Below are positions 19,201 to 25,051 of a stretch of 34,255 bases of DNA, in pieces (positions within the stretch are counted from its first letter, which is position 1; every line of letters begins with the position of its first letter). This DNA comes from an uncultured Oscillospiraceae bacterium (GTDB lineage: Bacteria; Bacillota; Clostridia; Oscillospirales; Oscillospiraceae): the NCBI GenBank assembly GCA_947632175.1, contig CANROC010000026.1, positions 1 to 34,255 on the forward strand. The letters are read 5' to 3'. A model generated the notes under the pieces. The model was not told where the DNA came from, made no database searches, and saw only the letters and a program-made list of their open reading frames with translations. Position numbers and translations under genes: made by a program.

Positions 19201-19265
19201 CAGCGCGGGGCCGAAGCCCCGACTGGCCTTATGCGAAAAAATCTGCTTGCGCGGAGAAGTCCCAA
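13251..19265 (-). CDS. C-terminal part of a giant SLH surface protein (-1 frame continuation)
   Basis: A 2004-codon frame with no signal peptide and no ribosome site at its first usable start (TTG at 19265). It overlaps the end of the upstream InlB-repeat gene in the -1 frame. Order: junction residues 1-30; an Asn/Ser-rich beta-type region to about 245 that I do not recognise; three 'bacterial repeat' modules of the form GGSVTATPN...GYVIESVTATYN to about 530; unassigned beta modules; several InlB/Listeria-Bacteroides repeats (FDANGG, GWKFTGWKI, ITVKAVWK types); a Gly/Ser-rich linker; and three C-terminal SLH domains. It is most easily read as the second half of one wall-anchored protein made with the 19229-21229 frame by -1 frameshifting, or as a gene split by an indel. 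The encoding DNA is AT-rich between about 17830 and 19190, unlike the rest. Confidence 0.75.
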   Translation of the reverse strand: MGLLRASRFFRIRPVGASAPRWGVNALSAESTTSDGNPTIAGFGFSPYSDSAIAAITAALSQAGLSDVSITIPDGCWNITWLVVDGDLSDGDTIKFARTAAATTSAQIYANNAVSVYKSDCGDKYDQYTAGGHVFWIAGVIGSNTPSVFQAKSTVFTGGTTRPVAARITHNGGNIDASSVLQCSLVKFELGDAWTYSSSKSDNFPKATNGAPFLYVANGSEITPKDFIQANQSGQNFDGYESSNSSVFNNDTNVFTGPSTAGSYSLTPKFSKASGANIVVINEPNNGSVEVPSNEASGVEVTVKVTPNDGYAVKSVVATHNGGESLDLTPVAGAENEWTFIMPDDEVTITITYEQAYAVTIIIDGNVGGSVTATPNKDVREGAEVQLKISPADGYVIESVTATYNDNTSVDVSGDGDTRSFVMPAGNVTVTVKFKQRQKYTVNISSSITNGSIIPNPKEAYEGDTVTLTISPNRGYELKSIYIYVTGNERSAVNFDRSGISLITFIMPASNVTVNATFEQADFITNLRVGTLYDAPSVNAYAYTGKYKYDNSDADSQHRMVENYSLSEPEIINKGTEDEYVKYTFTAQNLHMFASVKPSESEQNPTSPTFGYYLGLVMEPADIIWYNTRMVTLKVSDGDGVMVTSSCIGLNTNYNYMDKSAYKDANNTFYFAVDPTKPNREYWFEVTWGNSSSVGRKKTEKFCIVLDGGGVPITHNFKVPTGENGGFVGENISMTSYGTGVVEKTEDGSAQVGFVNVASPDALGWTIPTSWKWYWLMDGETKIEPGQSLADLTNTDFGDNYGQLISFYDHDFQLVIEEIPTFTVTVGECTNGTITLSPQKAANEYNAGETVTVTVKPNSGCDVSSLTVGGEDVSALMNNGEYSFAVTDNVTVSAKCTEADDVVTSVRVTGYTASHTGEREWSITLPYGSVLPGETDGNGITITTKNGATATFQEATGEGTKTYKFKIGENDYTVKVTIAEQRTFTVTVNADNGLTTNGIETISEKETLNLELIPGFGYALPDNITVSVRKVILKSSEYSYNKITGKLTIPGQKITGDVEVTVRTVYGTVPVTIKSNNGDIYVVGYDFVKQENTQTNNPDYNTALPRTGSSDNAIATYNLPADAKMVPTDSQQVESTDPGDGEEGNGHGFDGSEGNPFGWTIPKWLTFDGWYVNQDASGNHVEDTNSYTKLNKHTDGTYPFTPNKNNPEPIIEARWKVADTYSLTVTLMPGAEDVVYDGPVDDPPPADLWHTPVINHPMTVTAKAVLNEELSLYIPKTYYVRDNYHFSRWVDELGNPIEMGEDGAITVRYDSETGDKELEMVIYADWVQDSTDYEITAVFMPGDHGTGGPYTHSLYYNQDVSGNYNPALLMLPDANECGIEPDEGWKFTGWKIEGDNSGKLYNTNVTTSEFVAEYPNDVTFIAQWEAIPLVDIHYTVSPGPGNEVTGSDSAQVLSKDSQVRTVTLPTTKAEIASTFGWNIPENVEFLNWTFGTDFIVNEEADAGQTEAFRPTESMTITATWTTKDKVETWQLEFDANGGDEAGENDMPTLIHRVEKDNENAEWTVEVGECNFEAPEGMQFSYWTINGKQVSPNSIYTIKQSDIRDGKITVKAVWKNIPDTVVKVYFRGGGGTGSMSSDEVKIAWNETSKTYTFPSCDYVGTSVNPTFAGWKYTVKGVRDGKTFSDPHDEIYQPGYQITVNQATANETIISIELVAQWKPRNSGTGGGGYIPSNPGSGSGTGTGSGTGTVSATNPVDAPTPAQRPAHGGVDTDVDKAASGDTVTVLPNPDSGYITSKVVVTDKNGNAIEVKNNGDGTFSFEMPAGGVNVTAEFMDASDWYIDVADKAWYHDNVAVVSNFGMMNGTGERTFSPDETATRAMLMTILARRNHAPGLDEPGKAWYVPGMEWAVREGVSDGTRPFEALTREEIVTMLYRFVGSPKVSGNQTAAFADANEVDSWAVDAIEWAVETGIMVGRGDDKLAPRATATRAELATILTRIMERVEEF
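19200..19241 (-). promoter_or_regulatory. Candidate -1 programmed ribosomal frameshift signal
   Basis: On the - strand the end of the upstream frame reads GAT TTT TTC GCA TAA. T_TTT_TTC (19241-19235) is a perfect X_XXY_YYZ slippery heptamer in the correct phase. Eight nt after it a stem begins: CCAG (19226-19223) pairs with CTGG (19203-19200), and CGGGGC (19221-19216) with GCCCCG (19211-19206), capped by a UUCG tetraloop. Slipping back by one base avoids the TAA and enters the 2004-codon frame exactly. Confidence 0.55.
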
Positions 19266-21229
19266 TTAGCTACAAGTGTTATACTCGCGCTAACATCAAT
19301 CGGGTCACCGGGATAATAATCCACCTCGCCATCGTCAATTGTCCAATAGACAAATTCCATGCCTTCAGGTGCAGTGAAAGTGCACTCAGGAAGTATGTAA
19401 GTCGCGGTGGGAGTGGTGCTCTCAATAACGTCGGGTGCCATTTCGCCGGAGCCGCCATTGGCATCGAAAGACACCATGTAATAATATGTGATGGGCCTCC
19501 AGTGAGCGGTCACAGTGACATCAGAAGAAATGTTCACGACGTCACGCGGCTGATACGTGCCCTCAAACCCGCTGACGGTCCAATAGGCGAACTCCATGCC
19601 CGCAGGAGCGGTAAATTCATTGGAGGGCAGGACATAGGGATAGCTGGTCCTCTCCGTGTAGACGACCACCGGCTCCATCTCTCCGGTTCCTCCGCCCGCG
19701 TCAAAGGAGATCGTGAACTGCGTGGCAGTACCGTAGTCCCACATAGCCACGATAGTCATATCGGTGGCTATCGCAAAAGTATTGCTCAGATACACCGATG
19801 TGTCATTGGCATTGACCCAACCGAGAAGAACGGCATCCTCGGGGATGGTCCAGCCGAGGTCCTCACGAACCGCCGCGGCGCTTGCGGGAAGCGTGACGGT
19901 GGACCCCACAGCATAAGTTTTATAAACCATCCTGTTGTCATCGCTGCTCAGAGTGCCCGCCTCAAAGCCGATGGTGTAGGGACCTGTGCCCTCATCGCGC
20001 CACGTTGCGGTGAATGTCATATCGCTGTTGGCGGTCAGAACTTCTCCGTTGTGATAAACCGTTCCGTCGCTTCCAAGCCATCCGGCAAACTCCTTGCCCT
20101 CGGGCATGGTTTCAAACACGGCGTTGTATCTGATTGTCTCGCCTTCTTCATCTACAACAATGCGTTCATCGGTAACATTGGGGAGGTCAACATTGTACTC
20201 CACGTTGCGGAGCACCGTGGCAACGAGGTTGCCGTTTACAGTCTGATACCCGGTAACGTCGTCGCGGAATGTGGCTCCCTCGCCGGGATAGATCGTTATC
20301 TGCCAATACTCCCTTGCAGGCTCATCCTTTTCCCAGATAACGTAGAGATTCGTGTCCTCGTTCAGCACGATGGGCATGGGAAGGCCCTCTGTGGCGTCCT
20401 CATCGGTATTCCACCCGATGCTGTGATACCCTACCATGGCGAAGGGGTTCTCGCTGGGTCCGTAGTATTCGGAGCCCTTTGTAAACTCACCGCCGCTGAC
20501 AGGCTCGCCGGGAACGGCAACGCCGTCCGCCTTGCCGGGATACAGCGTCACAGTGACGGTTTCAGCGGTTTCGCCGCTCCAAATAGCGGTGTAGGTTTCT
20601 CCGTCATGGGGTTCAAAGGAGATGGTGCGCCCGGTGAGCTCGCCAGTCTCAGGGTCGGTGCCCTCAGGAATAGCGGTGCCATTGTTGTAGGTCCAATGGT
20701 CGAACTCGATACCGCTGGGGATGGTCCAGCCAAACTCGTACTCGATGCCATCATCCGTAGTGGGCAGAGTGATCTCACCGACATACTGCGAAGGGATGGG
20801 GCCCCTGGTGATATCCGGGTTGGTGTCCTCGGTCTTTATGGTCCCGGCAGAAATGATGTATGTCACGGTGGTCTGCTCGATGTAGTTGGCGAGGAACGTC
20901 ACGTCACCGTCAATAATGCGCGAAACGTCATAGCCAATATCATACATGGTATTGCTTTCATCGTCCTTGACGGACCAGCCCTGAAACGCCAAATTCTCAG
21001 GGTCGCTCCTGAAGCCAAGGGTGGCGGGGTCGGGAAGCAGGAAAGCTTCACCCTCGGTATAAACAGCCGTGGGATATCCGCCCTCCCCGGTGTAAACGCA
21101 GTTTTCGCCGGGTTCAAAGGTCACGGTGTAGTCAGCGTTCTCCGCAGCCATGGCGCTCATGGGGAGCAGAGAGCAAACCATCATCAGCGCCAAAACAACG
21201 CTCATGATCTTGTTGAACTTCTTTGACAT
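19229..21229 (-). CDS. Secreted InlB-repeat surface protein, N-terminal part
   Basis: 666 residues from ATG at 21229, chosen because GGAGG lies 8 nt upstream; the frame stays open to 21280 without another good site. The signal peptide MSKKFNKIMSVVLALMMVCS is followed by PMSAMAAE, with cleavage near AMA-A. The rest is a string of InlB/Listeria-Bacteroides type repeats, recognisable by FDAGGGTGEM or FDANGGSGEM, MEFAYWTV and VTAHW-like ends. These usually form extended beta-grasp stalks or adhesins. By itself this product has no wall anchor and would be released; joined in the -1 frame at 19235 it gains three SLH domains (about 2659 residues in total). It is the first gene of the - strand surface block, behind a long leader. 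Confidence 0.8.
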   Translation of the reverse strand: MSKKFNKIMSVVLALMMVCSLLPMSAMAAENADYTVTFEPGENCVYTGEGGYPTAVYTEGEAFLLPDPATLGFRSDPENLAFQGWSVKDDESNTMYDIGYDVSRIIDGDVTFLANYIEQTTVTYIISAGTIKTEDTNPDITRGPIPSQYVGEITLPTTDDGIEYEFGWTIPSGIEFDHWTYNNGTAIPEGTDPETGELTGRTISFEPHDGETYTAIWSGETAETVTVTLYPGKADGVAVPGEPVSGGEFTKGSEYYGPSENPFAMVGYHSIGWNTDEDATEGLPMPIVLNEDTNLYVIWEKDEPAREYWQITIYPGEGATFRDDVTGYQTVNGNLVATVLRNVEYNVDLPNVTDERIVVDEEGETIRYNAVFETMPEGKEFAGWLGSDGTVYHNGEVLTANSDMTFTATWRDEGTGPYTIGFEAGTLSSDDNRMVYKTYAVGSTVTLPASAAAVREDLGWTIPEDAVLLGWVNANDTSVYLSNTFAIATDMTIVAMWDYGTATQFTISFDAGGGTGEMEPVVVYTERTSYPYVLPSNEFTAPAGMEFAYWTVSGFEGTYQPRDVVNISSDVTVTAHWRPITYYYMVSFDANGGSGEMAPDVIESTTPTATYILPECTFTAPEGMEFVYWTIDDGEVDYYPGDPIDVSASITLVANWDFSAQADFFA

Positions 21230-21242
21230 GGTATTTTCCTCC

Positions 21243-21720
21243 TTAATGTAATAAAGTATTTGCCCAAAAAACAGGTTCACGAACAGGTTTTGTCGGGGGG
21301 ATGCACCCCCGGCTTGGCCCTGTCAGGCCATCCGCATTGTGTTTTCATGGACCGCCGAATCGAGACTCCGGCCGCCCGTGAATGTTGAGGGTTCACGGCG
21401 GGAGAGCCCGCTGGTCCTCGCACATAATTCCGCTTTCCATGAACTCACGCCTCCCTTCCAAAATCACGCGGTCACTTTGGTGGGTTTTGTACCTTCTTTC
21501 GCTGGGGATATATTGCTCGGTCCCGATGGGGAGGACCCCTTCGGTCCCGGTCAACACGTAAAAAACAGGCGCTCTACGACTTCCTTTCCGCACCGTCGCA
21601 GAACGTCCTCGTTTATGACAGCTCCGCTTTTCGGGTTGACCGTTCAGCGCGGGAATCAAAACATTAGAGCTTGGCCCGTCCGTTTCCTCCTTTCACAGGC
21701 CAATAATCACATAATTTCGC
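21243..21720 (-). ncRNA. Long hairpin-rich 5' leader (candidate structured RNA)
   Basis: About 480 nt upstream of the surface gene with no convincing gene. Read on the - strand it holds many GC stems: GGACC/GGTCC around 21541 with a competing CGGGACCGA direct repeat, GCGGG-CTCT-CCCGC near 21400-21413, a 10-bp stem with one bulge (CCGCCGTGAA with TTCACGGGCGG, 21371-21401), GGCC/GGCC near 21315-21328 and a G5/C5 stem near 21296-21310. Two CCTGTTTTTT tracts (near 21566 and 21272) could be termination points. The density of stems and a possible 15-codon leader peptide suggest regulation of the downstream giant gene. No known riboswitch class was recognised. Confidence 0.4.
21393..21440 (-). CDS. 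Possible 15-residue leader peptide
   Basis: MESGIMCEDQRALPP, preceded by a strong GGGAGG (21450-21455) at 9-nt spacing. It lies inside the structured leader and its stop overlaps the 21400 hairpin region, about 165 nt before the surface-protein start. Position fits an attenuation leader peptide, but its composition gives no clue to a sensed amino acid. It could also be chance. Confidence 0.25.
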   Translation of the reverse strand: MESGIMCEDQRALPP

Positions 21721-21963
21721 TTATGCCGTAAAACCGTTTTTCGTCCTGCAAATTATTCCAGAAACAGCCCTAAATCTCCGCAAATAAGGCCGCATTGAGC
21801 TAAGACCGCCGAAAGTTTAATTTTCGCGGCCTGCAATTTTGTGTATTTTTTTACATTTTGGCTATTTACTTTTTGGCTTGGCGGTGGTAGAATTACGCAT
21901 ATTGGGAAATCATATCCTGATTGCGCTTAATCGGTATGTACGAGAGTATATGCAGAAGCGAAA
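21721..21963. other. AT-rich region between recombinase and leader
   Basis: No gene seen. It holds an inverted repeat AGGCCGC/GCGGCCT (21787-21793 with 21826-21832) and, on the - strand, two similar direct elements: TTGCAGGCCGCGAAAA near 21819-21836 and TTGCAGGACGAAAAA near 21740-21754. The promoter of the surface gene probably lies here, but I could not place -35 and -10 boxes with confidence. Confidence 0.4.
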
Positions 21964-22791
21964 TTATGTCCTTAATCTCACAAGCCCCAACCCGTCGAGG
22001 ACTCTGGCGTGTTCCGCGCCCGTGGAAATGAGGTATATCCTCGTCGTGTCCACGCTGGAGTGGCCCAGCACATCCGCAAGCATTGCGATGTTCTTCGTGG
22101 CCCGGTAGAACACCCGCGCGAACAGGTGCCGGAGATTGTGAGGGAACACTTTGCGAGGGTCCACCCTCGCTTTTTTGCACACCGCTTTCATCTCCGCCCA
22201 TATCTGCCTCCGGGTGATGGGCTTGCCGCTTCGGGTGAGGAATATCTCGCCCGAGGCGATTTTTTGTTTCTTCGCGTATTTTCTGAGCTTCCGGCACAGC
22301 TTCCCGGGTATGAGGATGGTCCTGATCTTCCCCTTCATCCGTATATCCGCCCTCCCCACGCTGACGGCCTCCGCCGTGATGTAGGAAAGCTCGCTGACCC
22401 GGATGCCCGTGGCGCATATCGTCTCCATGATGAGCCCGATGCGCCGGGGGGCAGCGTCGATGAGCCGCTCATATTCCGCTTGGCTCAGCTCCCGTTCCTC
22501 GTCCCGGAAAACTCTCTGCTGGACCTGGAGGTGCTTGACCTTGCACTCCGGCCGCCCGATGAACTCCAGAAATCGGTTCACTCCCGACACCATGGAATTG
22601 ACGGAGCTGGCCGTCAGCTTCGTGAGCAGCCCGTCCCTCCACGCCGCCACACTCTCCCGCGTAAGCTCCCGCCCCGCGTTCTCATTCAAAAATCTTTGCA
22701 CATCCCTTGCGTATTTCTCAATAGTCGCACCGCTTCTTTCTTCTCTTTCAAGCTCCGCCAAAAAGCTCATAACCGCAGCCTCGTTTTTCAT
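21964..22791 (-). CDS. Tyrosine recombinase (XerC/D-like)
   Basis: A complete 275-residue site-specific recombinase. Residues about 1-85 form a SAM-like core-binding domain (MKNEAAVMSFLAELEREE...). The catalytic domain has Arg131 in CATGIRVSEL, Lys154 in the RMKGK turn, His218-x-x-Arg221 in PHNLRHLFA, His244 in LGHSSVDTT and Tyr253 in TRIYL, so all active residues are present. Small stand-alone recombinases of this type either integrate elements or invert nearby DNA. This one lies upstream of the surface-protein block on the same strand, so control of that block by inversion is possible but not shown. Start after GGAGGAA at 7-nt spacing. Confidence 0.88.
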   Translation of the reverse strand: MKNEAAVMSFLAELEREERSGATIEKYARDVQRFLNENAGRELTRESVAAWRDGLLTKLTASSVNSMVSGVNRFLEFIGRPECKVKHLQVQQRVFRDEERELSQAEYERLIDAAPRRIGLIMETICATGIRVSELSYITAEAVSVGRADIRMKGKIRTILIPGKLCRKLRKYAKKQKIASGEIFLTRSGKPITRRQIWAEMKAVCKKARVDPRKVFPHNLRHLFARVFYRATKNIAMLADVLGHSSVDTTRIYLISTGAEHARVLDGLGLVRLRT

Positions 22792-22824
22792 CGCTGTTCC
22801 TCCAGTTGTTTAAAAGGTACAGTT

Positions 22825-22830
22825 ATTATA
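22825..22830 (-). promoter_or_regulatory. -10 box of the tyrosine recombinase gene
   Basis: A perfect TATAAT on the - strand, about 34 nt upstream of the start codon. A clear -35 box is not seen; CGTAAC 17 nt upstream is a poor match. Confidence 0.5.
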
Positions 22831-23131
22831 CCCGGATAGCGTGAAGTTACGGATCGAGCCGGAGGTCTTGTTTTCCTCCTGATGTGTTACGATTCAACCG
22901 AGTTTTCCATAAAATTCTAATTTTTTCTTATCCTCTCCTTTTGTTCGACAAGTTTTTCAGTTTTCAGGGTCTATACTGGGTCGCATTACACAAACCGGCT
23001 GGATTGGACAAAATAGAATTGCGGTTTGCAAGTGCTTTTCCGACTATTTTTGATAGCTGAGGTGATAGCTTTCCAAGCTCCGTTTAGCTTGGCAGTCCTT
23101 TATCCAGACAGCGCCATTGGGCTTCTGACCA

Positions 23132-23171
23132 GCCGATTTTACCCATGGGTAGGGTAAATTCGGCGCTTTTT
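23132..23171 (+). terminator. Terminator/attenuator 1 upstream of the sigma-like gene
   Basis: A 13-bp stem with one mismatch (23132-23144 with 23152-23164), then GCTTTTTTG. An alternative pairing of AGCGCC (23110-23115) with GGCGCT (23162-23167) would disrupt the base of this stem, as in an anti-terminator arrangement. Confidence 0.6.
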
Positions 23172-23308
23172 TGTTTTTGAACTGAATAGAGACGCCTGAG
23201 TTGCAATAGGGCGAAGGATCGCGCTTTAGCGGTTTTCATGGTTACATGGAAACTGTGACAAAGTAAGTACCCTTTGACCCCTGTGCCCGAAAACGGGCGT
23301 CCCCAACC

Positions 23309-23345
23309 GGTCTGCGTGTGCTTCTTGTCACGCAGACCTTTTTTA
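23309..23345 (+). terminator. Terminator/attenuator 2 upstream of the sigma-like gene
   Basis: A perfect 10-bp stem GGTCTGCGTG/CACGCAGACC (23309-23318 with 23329-23338) followed by TTTTTTAT. It lies 122 nt before the start codon at 23468. Confidence 0.7.
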
Positions 23346-23467
23346 TCCTTCGCTCCGCGTCTCCCGGAGAAAGGATAAAAAATGGTCGCCCAGTGGCAGT
23401 GTTACATAGCGAAGTACCCGTAGTCTCCCTCGTTTTCCCAAAACGAAAACGAAAGGAGATTACATAG

Positions 23468-23920
23468 GTGAAACCGCCAAAACCCCCTGCGGACTTTGAT
23501 TACGACCTTTGGACCACAAAGGACGGGAAACGGATGGTCCGCGTCAAGTCCACCGGCGAGACGTGCGAGGTGGACGCCGACACATTCCGCCTCCTTCGCG
23601 CGGAGGAAAAGGCCCTCCGGCGCTCTGTCGCGGCAAACGACACCGCGCCGCTGTCAACCGACCTGCGCCCCGTCGAGGTCGAGGATGCGGAGAGCGGCTG
23701 GCTCATCGACCCCACGAATTTAGAGGACTCCGTAACGGGCAAGCTCGCGCTGTCCCTGTTCATCGCGGCGCTCACGCCGTACCAGCGTGACATATTCGAG
23801 AAATGTATGCTGGACGGTATGACCCTCACAGATTACAGCAAGCGCCGGGGCGTTGATGTTACCGCCATCCGAAACGCCAAGAGGCTGATACAGAAAAAAG
23901 CGAAAAAATTCCTTGATTGA
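23468..23920 (+). CDS. Small sigma-70-like / HTH regulator
   Basis: A 150-residue protein starting at a GTG after AAAGGAGAT (23452-23460). The N-terminal half (KPPADFDYDLWTTKDGKRM) is typical of sigma-like proteins on Clostridia mobile elements. The C-terminal 60 residues (LTPYQRDIFEKCMLDGMTLT, then RRGVDVTAIRNAKRLIQ) look like sigma region 4, a helix-turn-helix that contacts the -35 element. No region 2 is seen, so it may act as an accessory regulator rather than a complete sigma factor. It lies behind two attenuator-like hairpins, which points to conditional expression. Confidence 0.7.
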   Translation: MKPPKPPADFDYDLWTTKDGKRMVRVKSTGETCEVDADTFRLLRAEEKALRRSVAANDTAPLSTDLRPVEVEDAESGWLIDPTNLEDSVTGKLALSLFIAALTPYQRDIFEKCMLDGMTLTDYSKRRGVDVTAIRNAKRLIQKKAKKFLD

Positions 23921-23925
23921 AAGAC

Positions 23926-23956
23926 CTGATGGGGGCGGTGCCGCCGCCCCCATCAG
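23926..23956. terminator. Hairpin between convergent genes
   Basis: A perfect 13-bp stem, CTGATGGGGGCGG with its complement, and a 5-nt loop. It lies 5 nt after the sigma-like stop and overlaps the stop of the SLOG gene. There is no clear T tract, but position and stability fit a shared terminator. Confidence 0.6.
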
Positions 23957-24396
23957 TGAGTATTGTCCACATCAATAATATGTAACAACAACCTCTTAGC
24001 GTTACTATAAGTTCTTGCCGCTCCGCCCTCGCTGTGCGTCACGTAGCACACAGCGTGGGCGGAGTTTGCTACGAGATACTTGTTACGCTCCACGATAGCC
24101 CGTCTGAAGCTGAACGCCCCCAGCTCCTGGGGGTAGATCACATCGTCAAACAACTCCCGCCCTTTGATGTTGAAGGAAGGATACGGAATGACAAGATGGA
24201 GGGATATTGCCGGATATGTCTTTTTCAATTCGTGTGCCTCCTGGGCGCACATCATATCGAACTGGCCCATTCCGCCGTCAAGGAAGTCTGTGACGCCCCA
24301 TTTCTCTATAAGCTCGACGAGCCGCTCCCGGACGGCCCTTGGGTCAGCGTCACAAACCCTGTGGCCTATAAAGGTCGCTGTGGTTTCTCTGTTCAT
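23953..24396 (-). CDS. SLOG-superfamily (DUF1273/YpsA-like) protein
   Basis: A 147-residue cytoplasmic protein. It starts with ATFIGHR, the first strand and GHR motif of this Rossmann-like family, and has DGGMGQFDMMCAQEA in the position of the glycine-rich ligand-binding loop (GGxxGxD). SLOG proteins are thought to bind nucleotide-derived ligands, and many occur in mobile-element or conflict systems. The catalytic role of this one is unknown. Start after AAGGAGG with its own promoter at 24429-24456. It is transcribed toward the sigma-like gene and away from the XRE regulator. Confidence 0.75.
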   Translation of the reverse strand: MNRETTATFIGHRVCDADPRAVRERLVELIEKWGVTDFLDGGMGQFDMMCAQEAHELKKTYPAISLHLVIPYPSFNIKGRELFDDVIYPQELGAFSFRRAIVERNKYLVANSAHAVCYVTHSEGGAARTYSNAKRLLLHIIDVDNTH

Positions 24397-24428
24397 GCTG
24401 GTTCCTCCTTCAAAAAGTTATAGATGGT

Positions 24429-24456
24429 ATTATAACAGAAAAGCCGAGAAAAGCAA
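24429..24456 (-). promoter_or_regulatory. Promoter of the SLOG gene
   Basis: On the - strand TTGCTT (24456-24451), a 16-nt spacer and a perfect TATAAT (24434-24429). It lies about 30 nt upstream of the start codon. Confidence 0.6.
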
Positions 24457-24554
24457 CGCTATTTGTATTTTTATCTCCTGAATAGTGTGTGTATTTGAGG
24501 GGCCATATCAGATATACTATCCGTATCACAATGCTACAAGCAGGAGGTGTTGGC

Positions 24555-24887
24555 ATGGAATTTGAGTCTGTCGGACGGAACATCCGCAAATTTCGGAAGG
24601 AGCGGCATCTGCGTCTGGAACAGCTTGCGGAAATGACGGGCCTGAGTACAAATTACGTCGGCTCCATAGAGCGCGGTGAGAAAGTGCCGTCCTTTGAATC
24701 GTTCATCACCATCATCAACGCCCTGGACGTATCGGCGGATATGGTTCTGACCGATGTGGTAAAGGCCGACTACAAGGTCAATACGTCCCTGCTCGTGGAC
24801 AGGATAGATGGGCTGCCAAACGCCAAAAAGCTGATGGTGTGTGATGTTATTGACACCCTCCTTCGGCACATTTCAGAATGTAACTAA
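24555..24887 (+). CDS. XRE-family transcriptional regulator
   Basis: A 110-residue protein. An HTH_3 domain covers residues about 5-62: IGRNIRKFR-type helix 1 (here VGRNIRKFRKE), then LEQLAEMTGLSTNYVGSIER for helices 2-3 and the turn, and GEKVPSFESFITIINAL. The C-terminal 45 residues may mediate dimerisation. Start after AGGAGG at 7-nt spacing; an in-frame upstream start at 24489 lacks such a site. Upstream, GATATACTATC (24510-24520) holds small GATA/TATC arms over a possible TATACT -10 box, so self-repression is plausible. Divergent from the SLOG gene; a terminator separates it from the tryptophanase gene. Confidence 0.85.
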   Translation: MEFESVGRNIRKFRKERHLRLEQLAEMTGLSTNYVGSIERGEKVPSFESFITIINALDVSADMVLTDVVKADYKVNTSLLVDRIDGLPNAKKLMVCDVIDTLLRHISECN

Positions 24888-24932
24888 AACGGGAGACTTC
24901 CAAAAAAGCGGAAGTCTCCCGTTGTTTTTTTG
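24888..24932 (+). terminator. Terminator of the XRE gene
   Basis: A perfect 14-bp stem (24888-24901 with 24910-24923), an AAAAAAGC loop and a GTTTTTTT tail, directly after the XRE stop codon. Confidence 0.9.
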
Positions 24933-24975
24933 CCGATTTAACACGCTATCTCGCTGCCAGTTTTTGGGCCGTGTG

Positions 24976-25005
24976 TTGACATGACGGCCGGAGCTTTGTT
25001 AAGAT
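24976..25005 (+). promoter_or_regulatory. Promoter of the tryptophanase-family gene
   Basis: TTGACA at 24976-24981, an 18-nt spacer and TAAGAT at 25000-25005. Transcription would start near 25012, about 40 nt before the start codon. Confidence 0.65.
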
Positions 25006-25033
25006 GGGGGAAAAAGAGTCCCCCACATGGGGG
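25006..25033 (+). promoter_or_regulatory. G5-C5-G5 leader switch candidate
   Basis: GGGGG (25006-25010), CCCCC (25020-25024) and GGGGG (25029-25033) allow two mutually exclusive small stems just before the ribosome site (25036-25042). The first G block overlaps the promoter end and may not be in the transcript. Confidence 0.25.
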
Positions 25034-25051
25034 CGAAGGGAGATACGTGAG

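Larger units (their letters stand above)
22831..23467. other. Long non-coding region with attenuator-like leader
   Basis: 637 nt without a convincing gene. From left to right on +: the divergent recombinase promoter; an AT-rich stretch to about 23060; a CCAAGCT/AGCTTGG hairpin near 23073-23092; the terminator at 23132-23171; GCCCG/CGGGC at 23285-23298; a second terminator at 23309-23345; an ATCCTT/AAGGAT stem at 23343-23380; and CGTTTTC/GAAAACG just before the ribosome site. This looks like a regulated leader of the sigma-like gene. Confidence 0.5.

Noticed and set aside
13251-19265. Independent gene starting at TTG 19265
   Set aside because: No ribosome site, no signal peptide although all other domains are extracellular, and an exact -1 relation to the upstream frame.
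19109-21226. 705-codon open frame on the + strand opposite the InlB-repeat gene
   Set aside because: Antisense shadow; the - strand has signal peptide, ribosome site and repeats.
21393-21659. 88-codon - strand frame in the surface-gene leader
   Set aside because: Starts with TTG without a ribosome site and lies in a stem-rich leader; only its last 15 codons have a plausible start signal.
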